From: Brevundimonas sp. UBA5936 | Lineage (GTDB): Bacteria; Pseudomonadota; Alphaproteobacteria; Caulobacterales; Caulobacteraceae | Assembly: GCA_002430835.1 (NCBI GenBank) | Contig: DJDA01000027.1 | Location: 1-26,193, forward strand | Direction of reading: 5' to 3' | DNA: 26,193 nt | In this document: piece after piece, positions 1 to 7,628 of the stretch | Position numbering within the stretch: position 1 is the first letter of the stretch | Layout of the letters: every line of letters starts with the position of its first letter | Position numbers and translations under genes: made by a program | Notes under the pieces: generated by a model | What the model saw: only the letters and a program-made list of their open reading frames with translations | Told to the model about the DNA's origin: nothing | Databases searched by the model: none

Positions 1-366
1 CCTTTACCGTGAAATTCTTTCCTCCCGCCGGAATTTCTCCCCCGCCGGTCGGCGCCGCATTCTTACGAAACATCCTGAGACATTTTGCAGACTGGAGCGA
101 TGGAACCATACCCCCCCGTCCACAGCCTGCAAGCAAGAATGCGGTTAAGTCCCTTTGGCGAAGGCCTATCGGAGCGTCAAGGGCGGAAAATAGCTTTTCA
201 CCCCCCGCTCCTCGCCCTCGCGGCGGGGACGCACAAATATTCCATGCGCGCGCAATAAAACGGCAACAAAAATGCCATCGTCTAGAATGTTAAGAAACAT
301 TTAGGCCCATGACGATTTTTCGGCTTTTTCACGGCCGAGGCGAATAATCATCATGTGAGGGAAAAG
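1..366. other. Non-coding stretch downstream of tRNA-Phe
   Basis: I see no convincing gene here. The one long open frame on the plus strand (9-293) has a proline- and arginine-rich composition and no recognisable domain. Two small inverted repeats are visible: AATGTT/AACATT around a 4-base loop at 286-301, and CCCCGC/GCGGGG at 203-228 with a 14-base loop. Neither is followed by a clear T-tract on the strand that reads out of the tRNA. Confidence 0.5.
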
Positions 367-442
367 TGGTGCCTGGAGGCGGATTCGAACCACCGACACG
401 CGGATTTTCAATCCGCTGCTCTACCAACTGAGCTATCCAGGC
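367..442 (-). tRNA. tRNA-Phe(GAA) with encoded CCA
   Basis: The minus strand folds as a complete tRNA. The acceptor stem GCCTGGA pairs with TCCAGGC. The D-arm AGCTCAGTTGGTAGAGC and the T-arm GGTTCGAATCC are standard. The anticodon loop TTGAAAA gives anticodon GAA, so the tRNA reads Phe codons. The discriminator A is followed by a genomically encoded CCA at 367-369. It lies 63 bases beyond the yacG stop on the same strand, so read-through from the murA-yacG run is possible. Confidence 0.98.
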
Positions 443-505
443 GCACGACGTCGTCGCGAGAGGCGGGTCTATAGGCGAGCTCGGACGGGCTGTCCAGACG
501 CCAAT

Positions 506-670
506 TCACTCAATTCCGCGATCTTTTTCATCATCGTGCGCATCTTCGGCCGGAATGGCGTAGCCGCCCGTGAACCAGCGCTGCAGATCAATGTCGGCGC
601 AACGCTTGGAGCAGAAGGGCTTGTAGGCGGTGACAGCTTCGGCGCGACGGCAAATGGGGCATTGGGCCAT
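506..670 (-). CDS. yacG: DNA gyrase inhibitor YacG (zinc-binding)
   Basis: This is a 54-residue protein. Four cysteines, C4-x2-C7 and C20-x3-C24, form the YacG zinc knuckle. The sequence CPICR near the start and the stretch FCSKRCADIDLQRW are close to the family signature, followed by the usual G-Y-x-IP segment and an acidic tail. In E. coli, YacG binds the GyrB C-terminal region and inhibits gyrase; that role here is inferred from the family. The ATG lies 2 bases after the stop of the RNase E/G-like gene, so the two are almost certainly translated from one message. The length is slightly below the usual 60-65 residues but nothing is missing from the core. Confidence 0.93.
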   Translation of the reverse strand: MAQCPICRRAEAVTAYKPFCSKRCADIDLQRWFTGGYAIPAEDAHDDEKDRGIE

Positions 671-672
671 GC

Positions 673-1683
673 TCAGCTCTCCTTGATCTCGAACACGCCC
701 GGCGCGGCGTCCGGGCGAATGTGGGCGCGTGGCCCCAGCTGCGCCACCCAGGGGGACAGGATCGCCGCTGATGTCGAACTACAGTGCAGCGTCAGGCGCG
801 GCGCGGCGCGATCCGTCAGCAAGGCGAGGCGTAGCCGACGCAGGGCGCCGATCTCCAGCGCCCCCGGCGCCGCCAGTCGTTCGTCCGCAGGCGTGCGCCC
901 CCACGGCAAAGACAGTTGCAGCAGGCCGAACCGGCTGAGCGGCCCCATCGCCGCCCCGTCGTGATCGGCGAACGCCTGCCGCGCCATGGATAGAGTGGTC
1001 TCTGGGTGCAGGGCGACGCCCGCCAGGTCGATGGCGACCAGACCGCCCCACCCTTTCAGCGCCAGCAGCCGCGCCGTCTGGCGCAGGCCTTCGCGATTCA
1101 CCGCCTCGCGCCCCTTGCGGGAATCTCGTCCGGCGGCTGGCGCATAGTCTATGTCGACCGCGATCAGGGCGCGCGTCCGCTGCACGGCCAGATCCAGGCC
1201 CACGCCCGGCACGACCACGCCATCGGACAGCGCCTCCTCTTCAGCTTCCAGCGCCGCGCGGATCGCCTCGACGCCCGTGGACACAGGCGCGCCCGGCGCC
1301 AGCATGTTCAGGATAGCGGCGACGTCGGGTCCGGCCGCCAGCAGACGCGGCTCTCCGCTCGCCTCTCCCAGGCGGCGCAAGACCGGCCCCTTCCGCTCGC
1401 GCGGCTCGGCCGTGATCAGAAGTTCGAGCTTGGCGCCTTCCGCCGGACGATCCGCCTTGCCCAACGGCAGAAAGCCGAACGGTTCGCCGCAGCCCAGGTC
1501 GATGAAGGCGCCGTGCAGCCCGGGAGCCAGACGCGCCACACGACCGACGACGCGGGCCCCCAGGCGATGCTCGGGCCGATCGTCGTCTCTATGTATAATG
1601 AGGGTCCAGGCGCGGCCGTCGCGAAAGACCATGCCACGGGTCTCGCCCGGAGCTGCGTCCAGGAAGACCTCGACATCGGCCAT
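673..1683 (-). CDS. Compact ribonuclease E/G-like protein
   Basis: A 336-residue member of the RNase E/G family that is shorter than E. coli RNase G (about 490). An S1-like segment is visible around residues 42-95 (GRVARLAPGLHGAFIDLG). The DNase I-like catalytic part follows: AVDID at 175-179 aligns with the first catalytic Asp block of RNase E (SIDIN), and VAIDL at 216-220 aligns with the second (VIDF). SRFGLLQLS matches the conserved SRFGLLEMS. The asparagine of the first block is Asp here, the second aspartate of the second block is Gly, and no CPxC zinc-link follows. Its ATG overlaps the maf stop by one base (TGATG). The gene order maf-RNase-yacG is common in alphaproteobacteria. Ribonuclease activity is inferred, and the missing zinc-link makes a tetrameric RNase E-like architecture doubtful. 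Confidence 0.85.
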   Translation of the reverse strand: MADVEVFLDAAPGETRGMVFRDGRAWTLIIHRDDDRPEHRLGARVVGRVARLAPGLHGAFIDLGCGEPFGFLPLGKADRPAEGAKLELLITAEPRERKGPVLRRLGEASGEPRLLAAGPDVAAILNMLAPGAPVSTGVEAIRAALEAEEEALSDGVVVPGVGLDLAVQRTRALIAVDIDYAPAAGRDSRKGREAVNREGLRQTARLLALKGWGGLVAIDLAGVALHPETTLSMARQAFADHDGAAMGPLSRFGLLQLSLPWGRTPADERLAAPGALEIGALRRLRLALLTDRAAPRLTLHCSSTSAAILSPWVAQLGPRAHIRPDAAPGVFEIKES

Positions 1684-2282
1684 CAGGCCGCCTCGCCTCT
1701 CCAGCCAGCGCCGCGCAGCAGATTCGCCGCCTCATACAGCGGCAGACCCATGACGGCGGGATGGCTGCCGACGATTCGGGTGATGAAGGCGGCGGCCCGG
1801 CCCTGAATCCCATAGCCTCCGGCCTTGCCGCGCCATTCGCCCGAGGCGACATAGGCGGCGATCTCGTCTTGCGACAACGGCTTGAAGCTGACGCGGGTGT
1901 CGACCACGCGCCAGGACGTGCGCCCGCCGCAGATCACGGCCACGCCGGTGAAGACGCGATGATTGCGCCCCGACAGCAGTTTCAGGAAGCGGATCGCCTC
2001 CGCCTCGTCAGCGGGTTTTTCCAGCAGGCGGCGCCCCACGGCCACCACGGTGTCAGCCGCCAGGACCACGTCATCGGGATGACGCCCAGCCACGACGGCC
2101 GCCTTGGAGCAGGCCAGACGCTGCGCCAGACGCGGCGGCGTCTCGGCCTTCTCGGGCGTTTCGTCGATATCGGCGGGATCGACCAGATCGGGCGTAATGC
2201 CGATCTGCGCCAGCAATTCGATGCGGCGCGGGCTCGACGAGGCCAGAATCAACCTCGGAGCCAAGGCGTCAGGACGCGACAC
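1683..2282 (-). CDS. maf: Maf-family nucleotide pyrophosphatase (YhdE type)
   Basis: A 199-residue Maf/HAM1-like house-cleaning pyrophosphatase. The N-terminal LASSSPRR (13-20), DETP (40-43), the catalytic AADTVV (D77) and SGRNHRVFTGV are all present. The segment GKAGGYGIQG is typical of the YhdE branch, which hydrolyses dTTP, UTP and modified pyrimidine nucleotides, rather than the YceF branch; the substrate is therefore inferred from the motif. Translation starts at a GTG. An AAGGA ribosome-binding site sits 5 bases upstream and overlaps the infA stop (TAAGGA), and LASSSPRR is close to the N-terminus, so no other start is plausible. The gene is co-directional with infA, 8 bases away. Confidence 0.95.
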   Translation of the reverse strand: MSRPDALAPRLILASSSPRRIELLAQIGITPDLVDPADIDETPEKAETPPRLAQRLACSKAAVVAGRHPDDVVLAADTVVAVGRRLLEKPADEAEAIRFLKLLSGRNHRVFTGVAVICGGRTSWRVVDTRVSFKPLSQDEIAAYVASGEWRGKAGGYGIQGRAAAFITRIVGSHPAVMGLPLYEAANLLRGAGWRGEAA

Positions 2283-2290
2283 GCGCGTCC

Positions 2291-2509
2291 TTACTTGAAG
2301 CGGTAGGTGATGCGACCCTTGGTCAGGTCATAGGGCGTCATTTCGACCAGCACCTTGTCGCCGGCCAGCACCCGGATGCGGTTCTTGCGCATCTTGCCCG
2401 CAGTGTGGGCGATGATCTCGTGATCGTTTTCCAGCGTCACGCGGAACGTCGCGTTCGGCAGCAGTTCGCTGACCACGCCGGGGAATTCCAGCAGTTCTTC
2501 CTTAGCCAT
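2291..2509 (-). CDS. infA: Translation initiation factor IF-1
   Basis: A 72-residue single OB-fold protein, exactly the normal IF-1 length. It begins MAKEELLEFPGVV and contains the conserved TFRVTLENDHEIIAHTAGKMRKNRIRVLAGDKVLVEMTPYD region, ending GRITYRFK. IF-1 binds the 30S A site during initiation. An AGAGG ribosome-binding site lies 4 bases before the ATG. The 105 bases upstream, before the UPF0262 stop, hold no gene and could carry a separate promoter for the infA-maf-RNase-yacG set. Confidence 0.98.
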   Translation of the reverse strand: MAKEELLEFPGVVSELLPNATFRVTLENDHEIIAHTAGKMRKNRIRVLAGDKVLVEMTPYDLTKGRITYRFK

Positions 2510-2614
2510 GCGGCCTCTCTCGCCCGTGTGAACAGCTACGGGCCCGCGCCGAGCGTGAGCGCGAGCCGTGAAAGTGAGGGCGCCTAATGCACCAAAACGC
2601 TTAGATAGTCGAGT

Positions 2615-3082
2615 TCAGCCCCGACGGTAGAGGGCGCAGACCAGAGTGAAGAGCCGGCGCGCCGTCTCCTGGTCGATCTCCACCTTGCCGTCCAGCCGGG
2701 TTTTCAGCAGGGCCGCGCCTTCATTGTGCAGCCCGCGCCGCCCCATATCGACCGACTCGATCTGACTGGGTGAGGAACCGCGCAGGGCCTCATAATAGCT
2801 TTCGCAGATCAGGCCGTAGTCACGGATCACCGTCTTCATCGGCGTCAGCGACAGGACATGCGTCCGGCTGAAATCCGGTCCGGCGATATCGAAGGCCAGA
2901 CGATTATCCTGCGATGAGAGGGCCAGGGTGTAAGGACCGCCCGCCGCACCGTCCGGGATGAAACTATTCTGTTCGACCAGATCGAAGATGGCGACCCGGC
3001 GCTGATGCTCGATCTCGGCCGTTGCGGCCGGCAGAGAGGCGTTGTCGATCTCGATCGCGGTCAGCTTGTGCGGCCCGCTCAT
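2615..3082 (-). CDS. UPF0262 family protein
   Basis: This is a 155-residue protein of the UPF0262 family, which is largely restricted to alphaproteobacteria and has no assigned function. Recognisable parts are the N-terminal LTAIEID, HQRRVAIFDLVEQNSF, FSRTHVLSLTPMKTVIRDY, DMGRRGLHNEGA and the C-terminal ARRLFTLVCAL. I chose the ATG at 3082 because it gives the usual family start and overlaps the DUF2948 stop in an ATGA arrangement (3079-3082), a sign of coupled translation. In many alphaproteobacteria a hisD gene precedes this family and a low-molecular-weight phosphatase gene follows it; neither is present here. Confidence 0.92.
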   Translation of the reverse strand: MSGPHKLTAIEIDNASLPAATAEIEHQRRVAIFDLVEQNSFIPDGAAGGPYTLALSSQDNRLAFDIAGPDFSRTHVLSLTPMKTVIRDYGLICESYYEALRGSSPSQIESVDMGRRGLHNEGAALLKTRLDGKVEIDQETARRLFTLVCALYRRG

Positions 3083-3582
3083 TCCGCCGCTCCGTCCAGA
3101 TGGGTCGGCGCCACCCGCGCGGGCCAGCGTTCGGACAGGTCGGTCAGCACCGCATCCAGGCATTCCACGTCGATCCGCAGATCGCCGCCGCCCGCAAACA
3201 TCATCATCACCTGACCGCCCGGCGCCTCGGTCGGCAGGAAGTCGAGCGCCAACAGCTCCAGCGCCGCCTCGGGCAGGCGCGGCAGACGGCGGCTCTTGAC
3301 CGCCTGGACGTCGCCGAACTGCATGGCCGCCATGACGCGCGTGCCGCCGCATTCCCAGCAGAAGCGCGACAGGACGACGGTCAGGCGCCGCGCCTCCTTC
3401 TCCCAGCGGATGTCGACCGGACGCATGATGGCGTCCTGAAGCGCGGCCGAGATGATCTGCAGGTCGTCAGCGTCCTCGGCCAGCAGGCGAAGAGGCGTCA
3501 TCGGCGCCAGGCTTTCGCCCGCAGCGCCTTCGTCCACGACGTCGTCAGTCAGGGCCGAGATCGGTTCGCCGTCAGTGCTCAT
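3079..3582 (-). CDS. DUF2948 family protein
   Basis: A 167-residue cytoplasmic protein of unknown function. The DUF2948 core starts at about residue 28 (MTPLRLLAEDADDLQIISAAL) and continues through RRLTVVLSRFCWE, LELLALDFLP and LRIDVECLDAVLTDL. The ATG at 3582 overlaps the murA stop by 11 bases, which suggests translational coupling. The first 27 residues are acidic and less typical, so the internal Met at residue 28 is an alternative start. It is a standard downstream neighbour of murA in alphaproteobacteria. Confidence 0.9.
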   Translation of the reverse strand: MSTDGEPISALTDDVVDEGAAGESLAPMTPLRLLAEDADDLQIISAALQDAIMRPVDIRWEKEARRLTVVLSRFCWECGGTRVMAAMQFGDVQAVKSRRLPRLPEAALELLALDFLPTEAPGGQVMMMFAGGGDLRIDVECLDAVLTDLSERWPARVAPTHLDGAAE

Positions 3583-4861
3583 CGCCCTCCCCCTTGATCC
3601 GTCGGACATCGGCGCCGCACGCGCCCAGCTTCTCTTCCATCCGCTCGAAGCCGCGATCCAGGTGATAGACGCGGCCGACCGTCGTCTCACCTTCGGCCAC
3701 AAGACCGGCGATGACCAGAGACATGGAAGCGCGAAGATCCGTCGCCATGACCGGCGCGCCCTTCAGCCCCTCGACGCCGCGCACCACGGCCTCGCCCGCA
3801 TGGACGGTGATGTCCGCGCCCAGGCGCGCCAGCTCCGGCGCGTGCATGAAGCGGTTCTCGAAGATGTTTTCATGGATGACGCTCTCGCCCTCGGCCGTCG
3901 TCATCAGGGCCATGAACTGCGCCTGCAGGTCGGTGGCGAAGCCCGGATAGATCTCGGTCGTGACGTTGACCGCCTTCAGCCGCTGCGTCGGGTCGCGACG
4001 GACGATCAGGCCGTCCTGCGTCGGTTCGATCTCGACGCCCGCCTCGACCATCTTGTCGGTCAGGGCGGTGATCAGGTCGGCGCGGCCCTTGGTCAGGCGC
4101 ACCTCGCCCCCGGCCATCGCCGCGGCAAGGGCATAGGAGCCCATCTCGATTCGATCGGGAATCACCGACCAGGTCGCGCCCGACAGGGACGAGACGCCGG
4201 TGATGGTCAGCACGTCCGTGTCTAGGCCTTCGATCTTGGCGCCCATGGCGATCAGGCAACGGGCCAAGTCGCCGATCTCGGGTTCGCGCGCCGCACGCTT
4301 CAGCACCGTCGTCCCGTCCGCCAGAACGGCGGCCAACAGGGCGTGCTCGGTCGCGCCGACCGACACGAACGGGAACTCGATCTCGGCCCCGCGCAGCCCC
4401 TTGGGCGCGGTGGCGCTGACATAGCCCTCTTCCAGCTCGATCGCCGCGCCCATGGCCGTCAGGGCCTGAAGGTGCAGGTCGACCGGCCGCGCCCCGATGG
4501 TGCAGCCGCCCGGCAGGGACACCTTGGCGTTCCCCGTGCGCGCCAGCAGCGGCCCCAGCACGTTGAACGAGGCCCGCATCTGACGCACCAGATCATAGGG
4601 GGCAAAGGTCGAGGTCAGCTCCGGCGCATGGAACAGGGTCTCCTGCCCGTCGGCGCCGTCACGCTCGGTCACTTGCACGCCGAACTGGCGCAGCAGCTGG
4701 CCCAGGAATCGCGTGTCCGCCAGACGCGGCATGTTCGTCAGCAGCAGGGGCTGATCCGTCAGAATCGACGCCGCCATCAGCTTGATCGCCGAATTCTTGG
4801 CCCCGCTGACCGGAATGGAGCCGTTGAGGCGATTGCCGCCGTGAATGACGATGCTGTCCAT
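3572..4861 (-). CDS. murA: UDP-N-acetylglucosamine 1-carboxyvinyltransferase
   Basis: This 429-residue enzyme transfers enolpyruvate from PEP to UDP-GlcNAc, the first committed step of peptidoglycan synthesis in the cytoplasm. The PEP-binding lysine is in SGAKNSA (K22). The catalytic cysteine is C120 in PGGCTIGARPVDLH, so the fosfomycin-sensitive Cys form is retained. The length matches the family, and the inside-out alpha/beta barrel repeats run to the end. It starts at an ATG at 4861, with 111 bases to the small conserved gene upstream, and its stop overlaps the DUF2948 start. Confidence 0.98.
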   Translation of the reverse strand: MDSIVIHGGNRLNGSIPVSGAKNSAIKLMAASILTDQPLLLTNMPRLADTRFLGQLLRQFGVQVTERDGADGQETLFHAPELTSTFAPYDLVRQMRASFNVLGPLLARTGNAKVSLPGGCTIGARPVDLHLQALTAMGAAIELEEGYVSATAPKGLRGAEIEFPFVSVGATEHALLAAVLADGTTVLKRAAREPEIGDLARCLIAMGAKIEGLDTDVLTITGVSSLSGATWSVIPDRIEMGSYALAAAMAGGEVRLTKGRADLITALTDKMVEAGVEIEPTQDGLIVRRDPTQRLKAVNVTTEIYPGFATDLQAQFMALMTTAEGESVIHENIFENRFMHAPELARLGADITVHAGEAVVRGVEGLKGAPVMATDLRASMSLVIAGLVAEGETTVGRVYHLDRGFERMEEKLGACGADVRRIKGEGDEH

Positions 4862-4972
4862 GGGTGTCGGGGAAGTCCTGGGAGGCCCGGACCCCTACGG
4901 CCCGGCGAACCGGTTATCTAGCAAGCCGAACGGCGCCCGCGAAAGGCCGTAACGTCGCAAGACGGATGACTT

Positions 4973-5158
4973 TCAGTTGCTTTCGCTCGGCGGCCGCGCG
5001 CCGCCCGCGCCCGGCGCCTTTCGACGGCGCAGATTCGTCCGCAGGGCGGCCGCCAGACGCGCCGCGCGCTCGGCCTTGGCCAAGGCTGCGGGGCTGGCGG
5101 AAGGGGACGAGTCTGCGTCTCGCCCCGTCTCGTCTGCGTCTTTGCTCGGCTTATCCAT
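4973..5158 (-). CDS. Small conserved protein upstream of murA
   Basis: A predicted 61-residue basic protein. Its middle part, ALAKAERAARLAAALRTNLRRRKA, resembles short alphaproteobacterial proteins that carry an RLAAALRxNLxRRKAQ stretch; I know of no function for them. The N-terminal part is low-complexity and acidic (KDADETGRDADSSPSASP). I chose the ATG at 5158. An upstream in-frame ATG at 5197 would add 13 residues, and neither has a clear ribosome-binding site. It is co-directional with murA and could share its transcript. Confidence 0.6.
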   Translation of the reverse strand: MDKPSKDADETGRDADSSPSASPAALAKAERAARLAAALRTNLRRRKAPGAGGARPPSESN

Positions 5159-5256
5159 GACGGCAGCAGACCGCGTGCAAAGATTTTGATCAAGCATGCA
5201 TTTTTGGCTTGGCCCGGCCGAAACCTTTGGCTATACGGCCGCTTCCTCAGTGACCC

Positions 5257-5331
<75 letters not shown>

Positions 5332-5332
5332 T

Positions 5333-5369
5333 CCCAGCCCTTGCTGATCCCGGATCGGCAAGGGCTGGG
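5333..5369 (+). terminator. Strong hairpin after tRNA-Thr
   Basis: A 12-bp perfect stem, CCCAGCCCTTGC (5333-5344) with GCAAGGGCTGGG (5358-5369), is extended inward by GATC/GATC. It begins one base after the tRNA CCA. There is no T-tract afterwards, so it could be a weak or processing-type 3' end rather than a classical intrinsic terminator. Confidence 0.55.
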
Positions 5370-5533
5370 GCCAATCTCTCCATTTCAATCAAGTATTTGT
5401 CCGATCGCCTGGACATATCACGTCCGGCGCAGGCGTCTTCACGCCTCGGTCAGGCAGATTGGAATCGTTCCTGGATGCAGGCGATGCCGACAGGCCCGCT
5501 CGCCTGACCGACATCGCCATTCCATCACCCGTC

Positions 5534-6766
5534 TCAGGACAGGGCGACAGCCTTCATGGACGTCGCAGAATCAGCCAGCCGTTCGGCTGATACCCGCGTC
5601 CCTTTCCCGATCAGCATCCGCCCGCCCATGAAGTCGGCCGGGGCGTTGACCGCCTCGACCGCCACGATCCTGTCGCCGCTGAGGTGGAAGACGGAGAAGG
5701 CGCCGCCGGCCGGATCGCCGCGCACCAGTTGGCGGTCGGCGTCGAAGGGCACGCCCGCGATCTGCAGCTTGACGTCATACTGGTCGGACCAGAACCATGG
5801 CACTTCCGGCGCCGGAGCCGCGCGGCCGACGATGGCCGAGGCCGCCTGCTTGGCCTGCTCCAGGGCGTTGGGCACGCTCTCCAGCCGATGCATGACGCCG
5901 CCGTGGACCGGGATGGGCCGCCGCGTCACATCGCCGATCGCGTAGATGTTCGGATCGCTGGTGCGGGCGGTCTCATCGACCACCACGCCGTTCTCGCACG
6001 TCAGTCCCGCCGTCCGCGCCAGGGCCTCGCAGGCGAAGGCGCCGACGCCGACCAGCACCGCGTCCGCCGCGATCAGCGTCCCGTCCGCCAGGCGCACGCC
6101 CGCATCCTCGAACCCAGCGACCTCGACGCCGGTCAGGATCTCGACGCCGTGTTTCCGGTGCAGGTCGGTGAAGAAGGCCGACAGAGGCTGAGACGCCACG
6201 CGGGCCAGCACCCGGTCCATGCGCTCGATCACCACCGCCTCGGCGCCCAGCGCGCGGGCCGAGGCCGCCGCCTCCAGCCCGACATAGCCGCCGCCGACCA
6301 CCGCCAGCCGCTTGCCGGGGGCGAGAACCGCCTTCAGCCGCTCGGCGTCATCGAGGGTGCGCAGCTCCAGCAGGTTCGGCCGGTCGGCGCCGGGGATGGT
6401 CAGTTTGCGGGCCGTCGAGCCGGTGGCCAGGATCAGCACATCGTAAGGCTCGACCGTTCCGTCGGCGAAGGTCACGGTCCTGGCGTCCGCGTCGATGGCG
6501 CTCGCCGTGACGCCGGTGCGCAGGACGATGTCCTGCTCGGCGTAGAAGCTCTCGGGGCGCAGCAGCAGGTCTTCCAGGCCCGCCTCCCCCTTCAGCCAGG
6601 CTTTCGACAGGGGCGGCCGCTGATAGGGCGGCGCGTTCTCCTGCCCGGCCAGAACGATCTCGCCCTCATGCCCATACTGCCTCAGCAGCGCCGCCGCCGA
6701 GCCCCCCGCGTGTCCCGCGCCGATGATCAGAACCTTGGACGGCAAAGCCGAGCCATCAGCCGTCAT
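5534..6766 (-). CDS. NADH-type FAD ferredoxin reductase
   Basis: This 410-residue pyridine nucleotide-disulphide-type oxidoreductase belongs to the rubredoxin/putidaredoxin/ferredoxin reductase group. The FAD dinucleotide fold GAGHAGG is at residues 16-22, ATGS at 114-117, the NAD(P) fold GGGYVGLEAA at 158-167 and the second FAD-binding IYAIGDV at 274-280. The strand after GGGYVG ends in VVIER (E181), and an acidic residue there usually means NADH preference. The C-terminal WFWSDQYDVKLQIAG region is the reductase C-terminal domain. Start: the ATG at 6766 has AAGGA 7 bases upstream, whereas the ATG at 6787 has none. No ferredoxin or oxygenase gene is nearby. The gene follows the HutC-like regulator by 38 bases, so co-transcription is likely. 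Its electron acceptor cannot be read from the sequence. Confidence 0.92.
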   Translation of the reverse strand: MTADGSALPSKVLIIGAGHAGGSAAALLRQYGHEGEIVLAGQENAPPYQRPPLSKAWLKGEAGLEDLLLRPESFYAEQDIVLRTGVTASAIDADARTVTFADGTVEPYDVLILATGSTARKLTIPGADRPNLLELRTLDDAERLKAVLAPGKRLAVVGGGYVGLEAAASARALGAEAVVIERMDRVLARVASQPLSAFFTDLHRKHGVEILTGVEVAGFEDAGVRLADGTLIAADAVLVGVGAFACEALARTAGLTCENGVVVDETARTSDPNIYAIGDVTRRPIPVHGGVMHRLESVPNALEQAKQAASAIVGRAAPAPEVPWFWSDQYDVKLQIAGVPFDADRQLVRGDPAGGAFSVFHLSGDRIVAVEAVNAPADFMGGRMLIGKGTRVSAERLADSATSMKAVALS

Positions 6767-6773
6767 GGATTTT

Positions 6774-6778
6774 TCCTT
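6774..6778 (-). promoter_or_regulatory. Ribosome-binding site deciding the reductase start
   Basis: AAGGA on the minus strand lies 7 bases before the ATG at 6766. It falls inside the longer reading frame that could begin at 6787, which has no such site, and so favours the shorter protein. Confidence 0.65.
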
Positions 6779-6804
6779 CATACTCAAACTGTTTGCAGCG
6801 AACG

Positions 6805-7539
6805 TTACGCCCCCGTGGGAACGGTCGGGTCCGGCTCGGAGGGCGCAAATCGCGCGCCCAGGTCATAGGCCTCGCCAGGGAAGGTCAGCCGCACGAAGGT
6901 GATGCCCTCGGCCCGCCGCCAGGTTCGGCGCTCCAACGACAGACAGGCCGCTGACGGCTCGACGCCCAGCGTCAGGGCCGTCGCCCGCGATACGTTCACG
7001 GCGCTGATCTTGTGTTCAGCCTCGGTCCAGGGAACCCGTTCAAGCAGCCAGGTGCCTGGGGGAATCTCGTCGAACGCCGCATCCCTGGCCTGGGGAACCG
7101 AGGTCAGGCAGATCACCCGCTCCTCCAGGGCGAAGGCGCGGCCGCTGCCCTTGTGCAGGCAGCGCAGCTCGATCACCTCCCCGGACGCGGTCAGTCCCAG
7201 TTCGCTGGCGTCGCGCCGATGGGCTGCACGGACCTTCCGCAGCAGCAGCTCATAGTCATAGGGCTCGCCGCGCTTCTGGATCTCCGCCTGAATGTCGGGG
7301 ATGTCCAGCAGCACCGAGTGGATGCGCGGCCGCGCTACGAAGGAGCCGAACCGCTTGCGCCGAACGATCATGCCCCGCTCGGCCAGCGGCGCCAGGGCCT
7401 TGCTGACCGTCATGCGCGAGCAGTCGTAGTCGGCCATCAGCTCATGCTCGAAGGGAATACGGAACCCCGGCGGCCACTCGCCCGACAGGATGCGCTCGGC
7501 GATGTCGGACCGGATGCGCCGGTGAAGCGGACTGTCCAT
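6805..7539 (-). CDS. hutC: HutC-type GntR transcriptional regulator
   Basis: A 244-residue GntR regulator. The N-terminal winged helix (about 1-75) includes LHRRIRSDIAERILSGEWPPG, FEHELMADYDCSRMTVSKAL and a wing GSFVARPR. The UTRA ligand-binding domain (about 95-240) shows the HutC signatures ELRCLHKGSGRAFALEERVI, PWTEAEHKISA, LSLERRTWRRAEGITFVR and FPGEAYDLGARF. Family members repress histidine-utilisation genes and respond to urocanate. No hutU, hutH, hutI or hutG is in this window, so the target is probably local: a matching operator lies in the TonB-receptor promoter region at 11930-11941. GGAGG lies upstream of the ATG. A terminator separates it from the PepSY genes. The effector is unknown, and urocanate is only the family default. 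Confidence 0.88.
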   Translation of the reverse strand: MDSPLHRRIRSDIAERILSGEWPPGFRIPFEHELMADYDCSRMTVSKALAPLAERGMIVRRKRFGSFVARPRIHSVLLDIPDIQAEIQKRGEPYDYELLLRKVRAAHRRDASELGLTASGEVIELRCLHKGSGRAFALEERVICLTSVPQARDAAFDEIPPGTWLLERVPWTEAEHKISAVNVSRATALTLGVEPSAACLSLERRTWRRAEGITFVRLTFPGEAYDLGARFAPSEPDPTVPTGA

Positions 7540-7579
7540 GCGCCCCTCCCAAGGTCATGGCGGCCTTCTTCAGGCTCTG

Positions 7580-7619
7580 AATTATGAAGAAGCCGGGACG
7601 CCTTAACGGGCGCCCCGGC
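7580..7619 (-). terminator. Intrinsic terminator after the second PepSY gene
   Basis: On the minus strand an 11-bp stem with one G-U pair, GCCGGGGCGCC and GGCGTCCCGGC around a 6-base loop (7592-7619), is followed by TTCTTCATAATT. It begins 10 bases after the stop of the second PepSY gene and would end the receptor-PepSY-PepSY message before the hutC-like gene. Confidence 0.75.
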
Positions 7620-7628
7620 CTTTGGTCG

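Noticed and set aside
9..293. 94-codon open frame on the plus strand at the left edge
   Set aside because: Its composition is proline- and arginine-rich with no domain, and long spurious frames are common in high-GC DNA. No ribosome-binding site or conserved motif supports it.
3079..3702. Longer start for the DUF2948 protein at 3702
   Set aside because: The extra 40 residues lie wholly inside murA in another frame and have an atypical sequence. The ATG at 3582 gives a short overlap and better family length.
5370..5533. Possible attachment site or integrated element after tRNA-Thr
   Set aside because: No repeat of the tRNA 3' end and no integrase was seen downstream.
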